From the NCBI GenBank assembly GCA_016744455.1, contig JADGEI010000018.1, positions 1 through 64,000 of the forward strand: a stretch of DNA of 64,000 nt, read 5' to 3'. The position numbers and the translations under genes were made by a program. Source of the stretch: Alcanivoracaceae bacterium (GTDB lineage Bacteria > Pseudomonadota > Gammaproteobacteria > Xanthomonadales > Marinicellaceae). The first letter of the stretch is position 1. Each line of letters opens with the position of its first letter. Below the pieces are notes generated by a model. The model was given only the letters and a program-made list of their open reading frames with translations, had not been told where the DNA came from and searched no databases. Below are positions 9,775 through 19,398 of this stretch, piece by piece.

Positions 9775-10500
9775 TTGCCAATGATAATTGTAAATAACTT
9801 AGAAAAATCTTATAAAAGTCGGAAAATTATTAAAGATGTATCAATGACGGTGGATAGAGGTGAAGTCGTTGGCTTGCTAGGACCAAATGGAGCAGGGAAA
9901 ACCACTTGTTTTTATATGATAGTTGGGCTAGTAGCTGCTGATGCTGGGCAAATAATGATTGATGATGTTGATGCCTCAAAATTAGGTATACACTTGCGAG
10001 CAGGCCTAGGACTTGGGTATTTGCCACAGGAAGCCTCTGTTTTTCGAAAGTTGACTGTCAGGCAGAACATTTTAGCAATCCTAGAACTGCGTAAAGAGTT
10101 AACTAAACAGCAACGAAAAGACGAAGCCAATAATTTAATGGAAGAGTTAAATGTTGATCATGTTCATGATCAGTTAGGCATCAGTTTATCTGGTGGCGAA
10201 CGCAGAAGAGTAGAAATTGCTCGTGCTTTAGCTTTAGACTTAAAATATATTTTGTTAGATGAGCCCTTTGCAGGTGTGGACCCGATTTCAGTTATAGACA
10301 TACAAAAAATTGTCACTCATTTAAAAAACAGAGGATTAGGCGTTTTAGTGACAGACCACAATGTACGTGAAACCCTCGGTATCTGTGATCGTGCCTATAT
10401 ATTAAATGATGGTGTGATGCTAGCTGAAGGTATGCCCGAACAAATTATAAGTAATTCAGAAGTTAAGAAAGTTTATTTGGGGCAAAATTTCCGTATGTAA
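9775..10500 (+). CDS. lptB: LPS export ABC transporter ATP-binding protein LptB
   Basis: Cytoplasmic ATPase powering LPS extraction through LptFG. It is 241 residues, with Walker [10 protein letters not shown] (about 36-44), a Q-loop region, signature [10 protein letters not shown], Walker B ILLDEP and a TDHNV H-loop. Two starts are possible: TTG at 9775 or ATG at 9781, which removes two residues. The ATG fits the family N-terminus well, but neither has a strong ribosome site. rpoN, usually next in this operon, is absent here. Confidence 0.95.
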   Translation: MPMIIVNNLEKSYKSRKIIKDVSMTVDRGEVVGLLGPNGAGKTTCFYMIVGLVAADAGQIMIDDVDASKLGIHLRAGLGLGYLPQEASVFRKLTVRQNILAILELRKELTKQQRKDEANNLMEELNVDHVHDQLGISLSGGERRRVEIARALALDLKYILLDEPFAGVDPISVIDIQKIVTHLKNRGLGVLVTDHNVRETLGICDRAYILNDGVMLAEGMPEQIISNSEVKKVYLGQNFRM

Positions 10501-10622
10501 TTCTTGCTTTTGTTGTTTTTATTGTGTATTGTTAATACATCAAACATTTGGACAAAAGACACTTGAATTTTCAAAATTCATACCAAATATTTCACTATGA
10601 GACAGGCTGTCGTTTTAATGCC

Positions 10623-10652
10623 TTGTCATCACTCTCGACGAGCTTATATACT
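10623..10652 (+). promoter_or_regulatory. Putative promoter of hpf
   Basis: TTGTCA (10623-10628) and TATACT (10647-10652) are separated by 18 bases, ending 42 bases before the hpf ATG. It would give hpf its own transcription start where rpoN is missing. The inference rests on consensus match only. Confidence 0.4.
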
Positions 10653-10694
10653 GTATTTGTTCGTCAACTATTAAAATCACATGAGGAAACAACT

Positions 10695-11012
10695 ATGCAA
10701 ATAGATATCACCGGTCACCAAATTGACGTAACAGACTCAATGAGAGAATACTTTTTTAGTAAATTTGAAAGAATTAAACGTCACTTTGATCAGGTTATTA
10801 ACGTCCATGCCATTCTCAGTGTAGAAAAAATTCAACACAAGGCAGAAGCAACCATGCACATCAATGGTAAAACGTTATTTGCAGAATCAACACAAGAAGA
10901 CCTTTATGCTGCAATTGATTTGTTAATTGATAAACTAGATAAGCAAGTTAGAAGGCACAAAGATAAAATTACAAATAAGCATAGAGGAGAGTCGTTGAAA
11001 TATAATATGTAA
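10695..11012 (+). CDS. hpf: Ribosome hibernation promoting factor, short form
   Basis: Binds the 30S decoding region and promotes ribosome dimerisation/inactivation in stationary phase. The frame is open from 10548, but I choose ATG 10695. It has a strong GAGGAAA ribosome site (10683-10689) and gives the family start MQIDITGHQIDVT. The product is 105 residues, the short HPF/YfiA-type S30AE domain without the C-terminal dimerisation extension. The upstream 49 codons look non-coding. The position after lptB is conserved, except that rpoN has been lost or moved. Confidence 0.93.
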   Translation: MQIDITGHQIDVTDSMREYFFSKFERIKRHFDQVINVHAILSVEKIQHKAEATMHINGKTLFAESTQEDLYAAIDLLIDKLDKQVRRHKDKITNKHRGESLKYNM

Positions 11013-11331
11013 TTTCAAACAAAAACTTCTTGCAAAAGTTCATGGTTGTTCTTTTGCAAGAAAATTGTTATAGGGTCATCTACTCTATATAGTATTTGGT
11101 GATTTTGTTTAATCAGCGATCAATAGTTGTGATAGCTTACGTTGCTTCCATTCAATGAGTCACATAATAATTGTTTATAAAAATTGGATTAATGTAAAAC
11201 ACTTGAAGTTCATCACAGTTTTTATTGAAAAAAAAGTACAAAATTGTTACTATGAAAGCATTCGTGGTAAGTTTACATGAAAAAGTTGTTCTAAATACCT
11301 GTTAAATTTAGAGTTTTTGGAGTTATATAAA
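11013..11331. other. Intergenic region between hpf and an exported protein gene
   Basis: This stretch of about 320 bases holds a 12-bp-stem hairpin just after hpf and a promoter for the next gene: TTGAAA at 11225-11230 and TACTAT at 11248-11253 with a 17-base spacer. I see no gene in it. Confidence 0.5.
11027..11062. terminator. Hairpin after hpf, probable terminator
   Basis: TTCTTGCAAAAG (11027-11038) and its perfect complement CTTTTGCAAGAA (11051-11062) flank a 12-base loop. The stem is long, but the run of T downstream is weak on the plus strand, so a role in RNA processing is also possible. Confidence 0.5.
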
Positions 11332-12057
11332 GTGTCTACAAGACCAAATACAATTGGATTATTACTATTATTGGCTAGCGCGCCCATACTTGCTAAGGAT
11401 GCCTATCCTGTGGTCATTAATTCAATTTCTCCTCAAATATTTTCTAATTCGCTAGTTACAAATCCTAGTAATACTAATTGGATTAACACGAAAAGCAACT
11501 TAATAGACAATCCATATACAGACGAAGATCAATTTACATTTGCTTGGGGCTTAAGTGATTTGTTAACTGTCAACTTTGACATTTATGAAAATAAATTTAT
11601 AGAGAACAAACCTTCTTTATCTTCAAACCAATTTCAAAATACAAACGATTTTAATTCAGATTCTATCAATCGAAGTGCAATAGGTTATAAAATTGGACTT
11701 TCGTCAAAATTAGGACTAGGTAACAATTATAAATTAGGTATTAATTTAGATTATGGGTTGATGAATGATGCAGGTATTGCCGGTTTTAATACCGCTGATG
11801 TTAATACAACATCTTTAGAATTGGGAATTAGAAAGAAAAAGTTTGGAGCGTCGATAAATACAAATATTTATATGGATGAGCGTGTTGACTTTATGGAAAA
11901 CTCACAGGTTGGTTTTGAACTAGACTGGCATTTTTCAGAAAATACGATATTCTCCTTTGGAACAAAACAGACACTAAATGATAGCTCCATAGTGTCAAAC
12001 CCAATAGATAATCTTACTGGTAACGTAAAATACATTAAATTCCAACACAATTTATAA
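11332..12057 (+). CDS. Exported protein of unknown function, predicted beta-rich
   Basis: I do not recognise the family. The frame is open from TTG 11317. GTG 11332 is the better start because GGAG (11319-11322) lies 9 bases ahead and the product then begins with a clean signal peptide: a short basic end, LLLLLASAPILA, and cleavage before KDAYP. The remaining 220 residues alternate polar and hydrophobic positions and are rich in Asn, Ser, Thr and aromatic residues. They contain repeated GIN-LDYG and GASINTNIY style strands and end in an aromatic-basic strand (IKFQHNL). This suggests an outer-membrane or periplasmic beta structure. Its own promoter is likely (TTGAAA-N17-TACTAT). Confidence 0.6.
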   Translation: MSTRPNTIGLLLLLASAPILAKDAYPVVINSISPQIFSNSLVTNPSNTNWINTKSNLIDNPYTDEDQFTFAWGLSDLLTVNFDIYENKFIENKPSLSSNQFQNTNDFNSDSINRSAIGYKIGLSSKLGLGNNYKLGINLDYGLMNDAGIAGFNTADVNTTSLELGIRKKKFGASINTNIYMDERVDFMENSQVGFELDWHFSENTIFSFGTKQTLNDSSIVSNPIDNLTGNVKYIKFQHNL

Positions 12058-12137
12058 TAAATTCACCCTATCTTTTAGCTAATAAATCTTTCATTTGTTA
12101 TAGTTCACTCTTTTAAGACTCTCTGTATCTTGGTATC

Positions 12138-14597
12138 ATGTTTGTACAAAAATTTGGCGGAACTTCATTAGCATCAACAACAAAGCTAGCAGCAGTTGCA
12201 GAAATCATTTCAGAGACTGCTCAATCTACAAAAACAGCAGTTGTACTTTCGGCTATGGGAAAGGTAACCGATGATTTAATTGAAATTATCGAATTGGCTA
12301 TAAAGGATGAGCAATGGCAATGCAAACTAAAGCAGTTAGAAAATTTTCACCAAAACACACTCATTGAGTTAAATTGTGCTTGCCGAATCGAAGCACAAAA
12401 ACAGCAAACCAGTATCAATTACCTATTTCAAGAAGCCCAAGCAAAACTAAATGGTGTTGCTTTATTGGGACAATGTCCAGATGATATTTATGCATGGTTA
12501 ATTACATTGGGAGAACAACTTTCAGTTTCGATTATGCATACACAGTTGTTATCAATTGGAGTAAATGTAGAAATCATTGACGCAAGAAAAAATATTATTA
12601 CAACAGAAAATGCATTTGATGGTGAAGCGATTATCCCTCTATGTAAAGAAAACCTAGAACTTTATAAAAATACATCAGCAGAAGTTTTATTGATGACTGG
12701 TTTTGCATCATCAAGTAAGTCAGGTAAAGTGAGCACATTAGGGCGTAACGGGTCAGATTATTCCGCTGCACTTTTAGCCATAAGCTTATCTGCCTTAAAA
12801 TGTGAAATTTGGACAGATGTAGATGGTGTTTTTAATGCTAATCCAAGAGAAATTGCCAGTGCTTATTTAATACCACAACTCAGCTACTATGAAGCAATGG
12901 AATTGTCATATTTTGGAGCAAGCGTGCTGCATCCTAAGACAATTACGCCCTTAATGCAAGCTGATATACCCTGCGTAATACGTAACACATTCAACCTTGA
13001 TTGTACAGGCACTACAATAAGTGAAAAAGCACATCAGTCAGATAATTTTGCCACAGCAATGTCCAGCCAACATGAAATTTCCATGGTGACAGTGAGTGGT
13101 CCAGGAATGAAAGGCATGGTTGGCATGGCATCACGAGTGTTTGATTCTATTAGTTCTGCCAATATTAGTATCATGTTGATTACCCAATCTTCATCAGAGT
13201 ATTCCATAAGCTTTTGTATTAAAACCAATAGCAAAAGGTTGGCACAAGAATGTTTAGAGCATGCTTTTTCATTAGAACTAGAGAATGAATTATTGGAGCC
13301 AATTCATTTTAAAGATAATCTAGCAGTGATAACGTTGATATCAGATAACATGAAAAGACGAAGAGGGACAGCAGCTCAGTTTTTTCAATCCTTAGCCATT
13401 GCGAATGTTAATATTGTTGCTATCGCACAAGGTTCAAATGAACGTTCTATTTCAGCAGTTATTGAAGAAGAAAGGGCGAAAAGAGGGCTTAGAAGCTGCC
13501 ACCAATTATTTTTTGATACCCGTCAACAGGTGGAAATTATATTAATCGGATGTGGTTTGGTAGGTAATGCTTTTTTGCAACAAATACAAAAGCAAGAAAA
13601 GTTCCTTAATCAACAAAACCTAAAAATCAAAGTATGTGGCCTTGTTAATTCTAAAGGTGCAGTTCTAGCTGAAGATGGAATAGACTTAAGTAAATACAAA
13701 AATGTATTAGCTACAGAAGTACAACCATTCGATAAAAATAGGCTCAAATCTTTTAGACAACAATCCAATATGATTAACCCGATTATTGTTGACTGTACTT
13801 CTTCCCAAAAAATAGCTGAGTGCTATTTAGAGTTTTTTAACTCGGGTTATCATGTCGTTGCCGCTAATAAAAAGGCTAACACCTTAAGCTATGAATATTA
13901 TCAAAACCTTAAAGCAGCAGCAATAAAGAATAACCGTCAATTTAATTATGAAACCAATGTAGGAGCTGGATTGCCAGTGATTGATACGTTCAGAAATCTT
14001 ATTCATGCAGGTGACCGTCTGTTAAAGTTTGAAGGCATCTTATCTGGTTCAATGTCTTATATATTTGGAAAATTAGATGAAGGCTTGGCCTTGTCAGAAG
14101 CCGTTACACGAGCAAAAGCCAAAGGATTTACTGAGCCGGACCCTCGAGATGATTTGTCTGGAATGGATATAGCTAGAAAAGTTTTGATTGTTGCTCGTGA
14201 ATCAGGATTAAATTTAGAGTTAAAGGATGTAAAAATCGATTCATTGCTGACTAAAGAGCTTGAAAACTGTCAATCCGTTGATGAATTTATGCAAAATCTA
14301 CCTAACATCGATAAAAATATTGAAAAGCTTAACCATGAAGCTGCAGAAGAAAATTCAGTTCTGCGTTATATTGGCACAGTTGAAGATGGAAAATGTACAG
14401 TCAAGATTGAAAAAGTAGCACAAACATCAGCACTATATTCAGTAAAGTGTGGGGAAAATGCTATTTCTTTTTACAGTCACTATTATAATCCAATTCCCAT
14501 GGTATTACGTGGATATGGTGCTGGAGCTGATGTAACCGCAGCAGGTATTTTCTCTGATATTATGAAAATACTACCTGTCAAAAGCAGTTATGTATAA
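12138..14597 (+). CDS. thrA: Bifunctional aspartate kinase / homoserine dehydrogenase
   Basis: Two steps of the aspartate pathway to threonine and methionine in one cytoplasmic protein of 819 residues. The N-terminal aspartokinase has KFGGTS at 5-10 and a GRNGSDYSA region. ACT regulatory repeats lie at about 310-460. The C-terminal homoserine dehydrogenase starts near 465, with GCGLVGNAF for NAD(P) binding and AANKKAN and GAGLPV motifs further on. Length and order match ThrA/MetL. Which amino acid inhibits it cannot be read. thrB and thrC do not follow, and the 80-base upstream gap has no visible leader peptide. The ATG at 12138 directly starts the family FVQKFGG sequence. Confidence 0.93.
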   Translation: MFVQKFGGTSLASTTKLAAVAEIISETAQSTKTAVVLSAMGKVTDDLIEIIELAIKDEQWQCKLKQLENFHQNTLIELNCACRIEAQKQQTSINYLFQEAQAKLNGVALLGQCPDDIYAWLITLGEQLSVSIMHTQLLSIGVNVEIIDARKNIITTENAFDGEAIIPLCKENLELYKNTSAEVLLMTGFASSSKSGKVSTLGRNGSDYSAALLAISLSALKCEIWTDVDGVFNANPREIASAYLIPQLSYYEAMELSYFGASVLHPKTITPLMQADIPCVIRNTFNLDCTGTTISEKAHQSDNFATAMSSQHEISMVTVSGPGMKGMVGMASRVFDSISSANISIMLITQSSSEYSISFCIKTNSKRLAQECLEHAFSLELENELLEPIHFKDNLAVITLISDNMKRRRGTAAQFFQSLAIANVNIVAIAQGSNERSISAVIEEERAKRGLRSCHQLFFDTRQQVEIILIGCGLVGNAFLQQIQKQEKFLNQQNLKIKVCGLVNSKGAVLAEDGIDLSKYKNVLATEVQPFDKNRLKSFRQQSNMINPIIVDCTSSQKIAECYLEFFNSGYHVVAANKKANTLSYEYYQNLKAAAIKNNRQFNYETNVGAGLPVIDTFRNLIHAGDRLLKFEGILSGSMSYIFGKLDEGLALSEAVTRAKAKGFTEPDPRDDLSGMDIARKVLIVARESGLNLELKDVKIDSLLTKELENCQSVDEFMQNLPNIDKNIEKLNHEAAEENSVLRYIGTVEDGKCTVKIEKVAQTSALYSVKCGENAISFYSHYYNPIPMVLRGYGAGADVTAAGIFSDIMKILPVKSSYV

Positions 14598-14764
14598 AGT
14601 TGCATGTAAAATGTTTTTATTACGTTTAGGTAAGAATGAAAATAAAATTCATCGCTTTGAGTTAAGATTTTAAAAATATTTTAATGTTATTTTTATCAAA
14701 AATGTAATTACTTGAATAATAGATTGGTTTGTACAAAAAGTTAGTCTATAGAAGTTTTTTTTTC

Positions 14765-15079
14765 CTAAACAAACCATACCCCATTTGTCAATTGGCAATC
14801 AATTGAATCCAGTGCCATGTGAATAATTAATCCAATGCCAAGGAGTCTGATTTTAGGGAGAAAACAAGCTAAGAAATAAAAGCCAATTGGAATGATGGTA
14901 TGCAAAGGATGAAAGCCAATACTGCAACGACCAGCATCATAAATAGGTGTTGCTAGCAGATGATCGACATCTACTAGCATGGTTAGTATCATAATGAGGG
15001 AGGCTTTTTGCCAATTTTTATTGAAGAATAATAGGGCAACAATAATTGGAACGACAAAATGTAATACAAGATGGAGCAT
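14765..15079 (-). CDS. DUF6122-type small membrane protein
   Basis: A 104-residue hydrophobic protein with about four membrane helices. Conserved features are a VDVDHLLATPIYD segment, a GRCSIGFHPLHT motif and a late HMALDSIDC stretch. The His/Asp pattern inside membrane helices resembles small membrane hydrolase-like proteins of the DUF6122 family. The biochemical role is unknown. It follows the thioredoxin-like gene by 9 bases on the same strand, so the two are probably co-transcribed. Confidence 0.65.
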   Translation of the reverse strand: MLHLVLHFVVPIIVALLFFNKNWQKASLIMILTMLVDVDHLLATPIYDAGRCSIGFHPLHTIIPIGFYFLACFLPKIRLLGIGLIIHMALDSIDCQLTNGVWFV

Positions 15080-15088
15080 TAGACTTGT

Positions 15089-15586
15089 TTAAGGGGCGAC
15101 CTTATTCCATTTTTTTAAATGTTTGGCAAAGCTTTTAGGTACTTCATCACGGTGTTGGATGATGCCATTTATATCAATAATAAATTCCGTTGGTGTGCCC
15201 CAAACATTGTATAGGTCAGTGACAGGTTTCCCTGTGTCAAAAGCTAATGGGTAATTAATATCGAATCGTTTTTGAAATGCATGAGATTCTTCGATTGAAT
15301 CTTTATTGGTGGTATTGACAGCAATAATTTTCAAATCATTTGGAAGATTCTGTTGGATTTTTTTTAAGGTTGGGATTTTTTTCATACAGTAATGACACCA
15401 GGTATTCCAAAACACCAAATAGACACTTTGTTTTCCTTTATATTCACTGAGTCGAAACTTTGTTCCATCGAGTTGAGTGATTTCAAAATCAGGGGCAATA
15501 TCGCCAACATTTGGCAAATCCTTTTCTGCATATGCTGAAAGGTTGATCATCAAAAAAGCGATTAAGGTATAGGTTATTTTATTCAT
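15089..15586 (-). CDS. TlpA-like periplasmic thiol-disulfide oxidoreductase
   Basis: 165 residues with a cleavable signal peptide (hydrophobic core about 5-20, cleavage near SAYA-EK). The AhpC/TSA-like thioredoxin fold carries the active site WCHYC near residue 60 and a cis-proline region VWGTPTEFIID near 130-140. It probably reduces or exchanges disulfides in the periplasm, for example during cytochrome c or envelope protein maturation. The partner is not shown by context. Confidence 0.85.
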   Translation of the reverse strand: MNKITYTLIAFLMINLSAYAEKDLPNVGDIAPDFEITQLDGTKFRLSEYKGKQSVYLVFWNTWCHYCMKKIPTLKKIQQNLPNDLKIIAVNTTNKDSIEESHAFQKRFDINYPLAFDTGKPVTDLYNVWGTPTEFIIDINGIIQHRDEVPKSFAKHLKKWNKVAP

Positions 15587-16050
15587 AGTTACTTATTTAT
15601 AGATTATCAATACTATAAGGACCATGATAACGCAAAAAGATTTCATGTGTAGTTAATTTATCTTCAAAGATAAACAATAGTCTAAAATAAACTTACGTTT
15701 TTTTTTAAATAAACGAGGCATTCACAATCAATTCGGTCAGTTTAGACTTGATTGTTTTTATTTAGGTGTTTTTGTGATTCTATCAAGTAATTAGCGTATC
15801 GAATTAACTCAGAGTCATGATTCTTTCTCTTATTTAGTCAATTATATATAATAGAGTTTTGCATAATTCATGTGACGCGCTAAAAAGTTGTAAAAACCAC
15901 CACTCAAGGTACAATTTTTTCTAATAGCCAGTTATTAGATTTCAAATTGTACCTTGATTGGAGCTTTTTCCACTCTTTTTCCCACTATCACAGAATTGTA
16001 CAAAACTCTCTATAAAAATTTATAGGCTTTGGGCCGGATAAACTAGTGTA
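15587..16050. other. Long intergenic region containing a dispersed inverted-repeat element
   Basis: These 464 bases carry no gene. The second part is a complete copy of the dispersed repeat (15853-16009, listed separately). The first part is plain AT-rich sequence. Confidence 0.6.
15853..16009. repeat. Dispersed intergenic inverted-repeat element, copy A
   Basis: The left end (from AGAGTTTTGCATAATTC) and the reverse complement of the right end (AGAGTTTTGTACAATTC) match along roughly 65 bases. Both continue through an A-rich stretch into a shared TCAAGGTACAATTT, giving an almost full-length imperfect hairpin of 157 bp. Related ends occur at 20326-20457, 30499-30695 and 31519-31571. It has no coding capacity. 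It looks like a MITE-type or REP-like non-autonomous unit, but no target duplication is certain. Confidence 0.7.
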
Positions 16051-16326
16051 CTAAACACTCTTATTATTATAATACACATAAGCTGGAATGATTGTTACAC
16101 TCATGATTAATAATCCAATAATCATTTGTTTGCCTTGTGTTTTTCCATCTTGCCAATTTTGTATGCAATAAAAAATAGCAATTGGATTAATAATGGTAAT
16201 AACTGCCGCATATAATTTATTGTCTTTGCCTAAAGCCATAAAAATGGTGTTTATCCATCCTACAAAATATAACAGGATTCCGACACAAGCGATAAGTATA
16301 AATAGGATGATAATTGTTTCATTCAT
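16051..16326 (-). CDS. Small membrane protein of unknown function
   Basis: A 91-residue protein with three hydrophobic stretches (about 5-26, 38-53 and 66-84) and a short charged loop, QDGKTQGKQ. I do not recognise a family. It stands alone between the repeat element and mnmG. The coding signal is supported by length, hydrophobic pattern and an ATG start. Confidence 0.6.
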   Translation of the reverse strand: MNETIIILFILIACVGILLYFVGWINTIFMALGKDNKLYAAVITIINPIAIFYCIQNWQDGKTQGKQMIIGLLIMSVTIIPAYVYYNNKSV

Positions 16327-16439
16327 AATAGTTTCTTACTCTTTTTTATAGTGGTTTACGTTATTCTTAATTGTACAAAACCTTTGTTGTGCATGTGATT
16401 TAGAATATTCAAATGTATAATCGATGAGATGTGCACCTG

Positions 16440-18314
16440 TTATCCGGTTCTCTTTAGGTGTACCAACAATAAGGAAACCGCAGCTGGTGTCATGCCCTGA
16501 ATGCGTGTCGCTTGACCAATGGTTTGGGGTTTAACTAAAGTTAATTTTTCTGTTAATTCAGCGCTTAATCCACGTACTTTTTCGTAGCTGAATTGTATTG
16601 GAATTGATTTGTTCTCTTGAGATTTTACCTTTTCAATTTCAGCCAATTGACGTTCCATGTAGCCAGAATACTGAGCATGGATTTCGAGTTGTTCTATCTC
16701 TTTGTCATTTTGTAGTTGACTGGTAATTCCCTCAACCTTGCTTAACATCGCATAGTCCATTTCTGGGCGGCGAAGTAGGTCATAGGCGCTGACTTCTTTG
16801 TTTAATGGAATATTTGGATAGAGTTCACTAAAGGTTTTACCAAGTGTGTTGTTAGGTGATAGCCATACAGATTTCATGTGTTTTAATTCGTTTTCGACCG
16901 TTTTTTTCTTGTTACTAAAAGCACTCCAGCGTTCTTCATTAATCAAGCCAAGTTCATGAGCTTTAGCAGTAAGGCGCATATCAGCATTATCTTCACGTAG
17001 TAATAATCGGTACTCTGCACGAGAGGTAAACATTCTGTAAGGCTCTTGTGTACCTTTGGTTATTAAATCATCTATCATAACACCGATATAAGCTTCTGAT
17101 CGACCAGGGCAATAGGATTCTTTTCCAGCAACTTTCAGCGCAGCATTCATCCCGCCAATCAGGCCCTGTGCTCCGGCTTCTTCGTAACCAGTTGTACCGT
17201 TAATTTGTCCAGCAAAAAAGAGGTTCTCTACGTATTTAGTCTCAAGTGAGTTTTTTAATCCTCTTGGGTCAAAAAAGTCATATTCAATGGCATATCCAGG
17301 ACGTGTAATGTGAGCGTTTTCAAAGCCTTTTATGGATTGAATAAATTTTATTTGGATGTCAAATGGTAAGGACGTAGAAATCCCATTGGGGTAGAGCTCT
17401 GTGGTTTCTAGTCCTTCGGGCTCAACAAAAATTTGGTGTGAGTTTTTATCAGCAAAACGTATTATCTTGTCCTCAATAGAGGGGCAATAACGAGGCCCTT
17501 TACTGTCAATTTTGCCACTGTAAATTGGTGATCTATCTAAACCTGATTTAATGTAATCATGAGTTTTTTCATTGGTGTGGGTGATATAACATGAGAGTTG
17601 TTTTGGGTGGTCTTCAACCTTACCAATATAGGAAAATGTTGGTAAAGGAGTATCACCTGGTTGTTCTTCCATCACACTAAAGTCGACACTGTTACCATCT
17701 ATTCGTGCTGGTGTACCTGTTTTTAAGCGATCAACGTTAAAAGGCAGTTGGCGAAGTTTTTCGGCCAATTTATTTGAAGGAGGATCGCCAGCTCTACCTC
17801 CTTGATGGTTTTCAAGGCCAATATGAATTAAACCACCCAAAAAAGTACCGACGGTTAATACCACAGTTTTTGTCTTGAAGGTTAATCCCATTTGTGTTAC
17901 TACAGCTGTGACTTTGCCATCTTCAATGATTAAGTCATCACATGCCATCTGAAAAATTTCTAAATTTTCTTGATTTTCAACAATTTTACGTATGAAGTTT
18001 TTATACAAGTTGCGGTCACACTGTGCTCTAGTGGCACGTACAGCAGGTCCTTTGCGAGAGTTTAGTGTGCGCCATTGTATGCCTGCATGGTCGGTGGCTT
18101 GTGCCATTATTCCACCCATAGCATCAATTTCTTTGACTAAATGGCCTTTACCAATACCGCCAATGGCTGGATTGCAGCTCATTTGTCCAATGGTTTCGAT
18201 GTTATGTGTTAGTAATAAAGTACTGGAACCCATACGAGCTGAGGCAAGCGCAGCTTCAGTACCAGCATGACCGCCGCCAACAACAATAACATCAAATTCT
18301 TTTGAAAAAATCAT
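16440..18314 (-). CDS. mnmG: tRNA uridine-5-carboxymethylaminomethyl modification enzyme MnmG
   Basis: FAD-binding partner of MnmE in making cmnm5U at the wobble position of tRNAs. The reading frame opens at 18341. The internal ATG at 18314 gives [18 protein letters not shown], closest to the family N-terminus, for 624 residues. Neither start has a good ribosome site. Visible features are the dinucleotide motif [10 protein letters not shown], a [12 protein letters not shown] motif with the conserved cysteine, GTFLGG, a C-terminal helical domain and a closing [16 protein letters not shown]. No mnmE or rsmG is adjacent. Confidence 0.95.
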   Translation of the reverse strand: MIFSKEFDVIVVGGGHAGTEAALASARMGSSTLLLTHNIETIGQMSCNPAIGGIGKGHLVKEIDAMGGIMAQATDHAGIQWRTLNSRKGPAVRATRAQCDRNLYKNFIRKIVENQENLEIFQMACDDLIIEDGKVTAVVTQMGLTFKTKTVVLTVGTFLGGLIHIGLENHQGGRAGDPPSNKLAEKLRQLPFNVDRLKTGTPARIDGNSVDFSVMEEQPGDTPLPTFSYIGKVEDHPKQLSCYITHTNEKTHDYIKSGLDRSPIYSGKIDSKGPRYCPSIEDKIIRFADKNSHQIFVEPEGLETTELYPNGISTSLPFDIQIKFIQSIKGFENAHITRPGYAIEYDFFDPRGLKNSLETKYVENLFFAGQINGTTGYEEAGAQGLIGGMNAALKVAGKESYCPGRSEAYIGVMIDDLITKGTQEPYRMFTSRAEYRLLLREDNADMRLTAKAHELGLINEERWSAFSNKKKTVENELKHMKSVWLSPNNTLGKTFSELYPNIPLNKEVSAYDLLRRPEMDYAMLSKVEGITSQLQNDKEIEQLEIHAQYSGYMERQLAEIEKVKSQENKSIPIQFSYEKVRGLSAELTEKLTLVKPQTIGQATRIQGMTPAAVSLLLVHLKRTG

Positions 18315-18487
18315 AAGGAAGTGTATATTAAAAATTCTCATTTTATCATTAATACAATATCAAGCATTAGCTGTTATGTTGTTTAGGTGTATTTAATTGA
18401 TAAAACAGGGTAAAAATGAATAGTAGTTAGCTTGAAAAACATTAAAATAACACCACTTTAACAATAATTAAATTAAACAAGAATCCG

Positions 18488-19396
18488 ATGGATTATAAAG
18501 ATTATTACAAAATACTAGGGGTTGATAAAAAAGCCACTAAGGCAGAAATAAAAAAAGCTTACAAACGACTTGCGCGAAAATATCATCCAGATGTGAGTAA
18601 AATTGCAAATGCTGAAGAAAAATTCAAAGAAATCAATGAAGCTTACGAAGTGCTTAAGAGTGATGAAAATCGAGCTTCATACGATCAGTTAGGCTCTAAT
18701 TGGAAACAAGGGCAACAAGGGTTTGGTGGTGGCCAACAAGATGGTTTTGCTGGTGCGGATTTTGGTGATTTTTTTGAATCAGTTTTTGGGCAAGCTGCAG
18801 GGGGCGGTGGCCATGGTGGATTTGGCGGCCAACAGAGTTTTGCCAGAAAAGGCAAAAATATCAAACAAACTATCGAAGTTAAATTAGAAGACATTTATAC
18901 GGGTGTCAATCGTACTTTTGTTATTCAGCAACCCGAACAACACCCAACAGGCCAGATTTATTTAGCACAAAAACGCATGAATATTAAGATCCCCAAGGGC
19001 ATAGAACCTGGGAAAAGTATACGTTTAAAAGGCAAGGGAGAACTTGGTAGTGGCGGTGGCCCTAATGGTGATTTATTGTTAAAAATAGAGTTAGACTCTC
19101 ACTCGAAATTTGAGCTAAAAGGTAAAGACGTATACGTAGATTTGTTGTTAGCTCCATGGGAAGCGGCTTTAGGTGCTAGTGTTCAAGTTACTACACCTGT
19201 TGGTAAAATAGCTCTAAAAACACCGAAAAATATGCAAACAGGAAAGAAAATGCGATTAAAAGGTAAGGGCTTGCCAGTTGCAAATCCCGGTAATCTATAT
19301 GCTGTGATAAAAATTATTATTCCCGCTGAAAATGAAATGGCAAAAGAGCAATGGCAAGACTTAGCTGCACAGTTTGACTTTAACCCGCGGGATTAG
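18488..19396 (+). CDS. cbpA: DnaJ-class co-chaperone / curved DNA-binding protein
   Basis: 302 residues: J domain at about 4-69 with the HPD motif at 33-35, a Gly/Phe-rich linker (about 75-118), then two C-terminal substrate-binding domains. There is no cysteine-rich zinc domain, which separates it from DnaJ and matches CbpA. It should stimulate DnaK ATPase. The E. coli homologue also binds curved DNA. It is followed by the YlqF-like GTPase after 2 bases. No cbpM is present. Confidence 0.9.
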   Translation: MDYKDYYKILGVDKKATKAEIKKAYKRLARKYHPDVSKIANAEEKFKEINEAYEVLKSDENRASYDQLGSNWKQGQQGFGGGQQDGFAGADFGDFFESVFGQAAGGGGHGGFGGQQSFARKGKNIKQTIEVKLEDIYTGVNRTFVIQQPEQHPTGQIYLAQKRMNIKIPKGIEPGKSIRLKGKGELGSGGGPNGDLLLKIELDSHSKFELKGKDVYVDLLLAPWEAALGASVQVTTPVGKIALKTPKNMQTGKKMRLKGKGLPVANPGNLYAVIKIIIPAENEMAKEQWQDLAAQFDFNPRD

Positions 19397-19398
19397 AC

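Noticed and set aside
10548-10694. 49-codon N-terminal extension of hpf
   Set aside because: The extension has no similarity to the family and lies upstream of the strong GAGGAAA site and the conserved MQIDITG start.
12058-12137. thr leader peptide and attenuator before thrA
   Set aside because: The 80-base gap has no run of Thr/Ile codons and no terminator-like hairpin.
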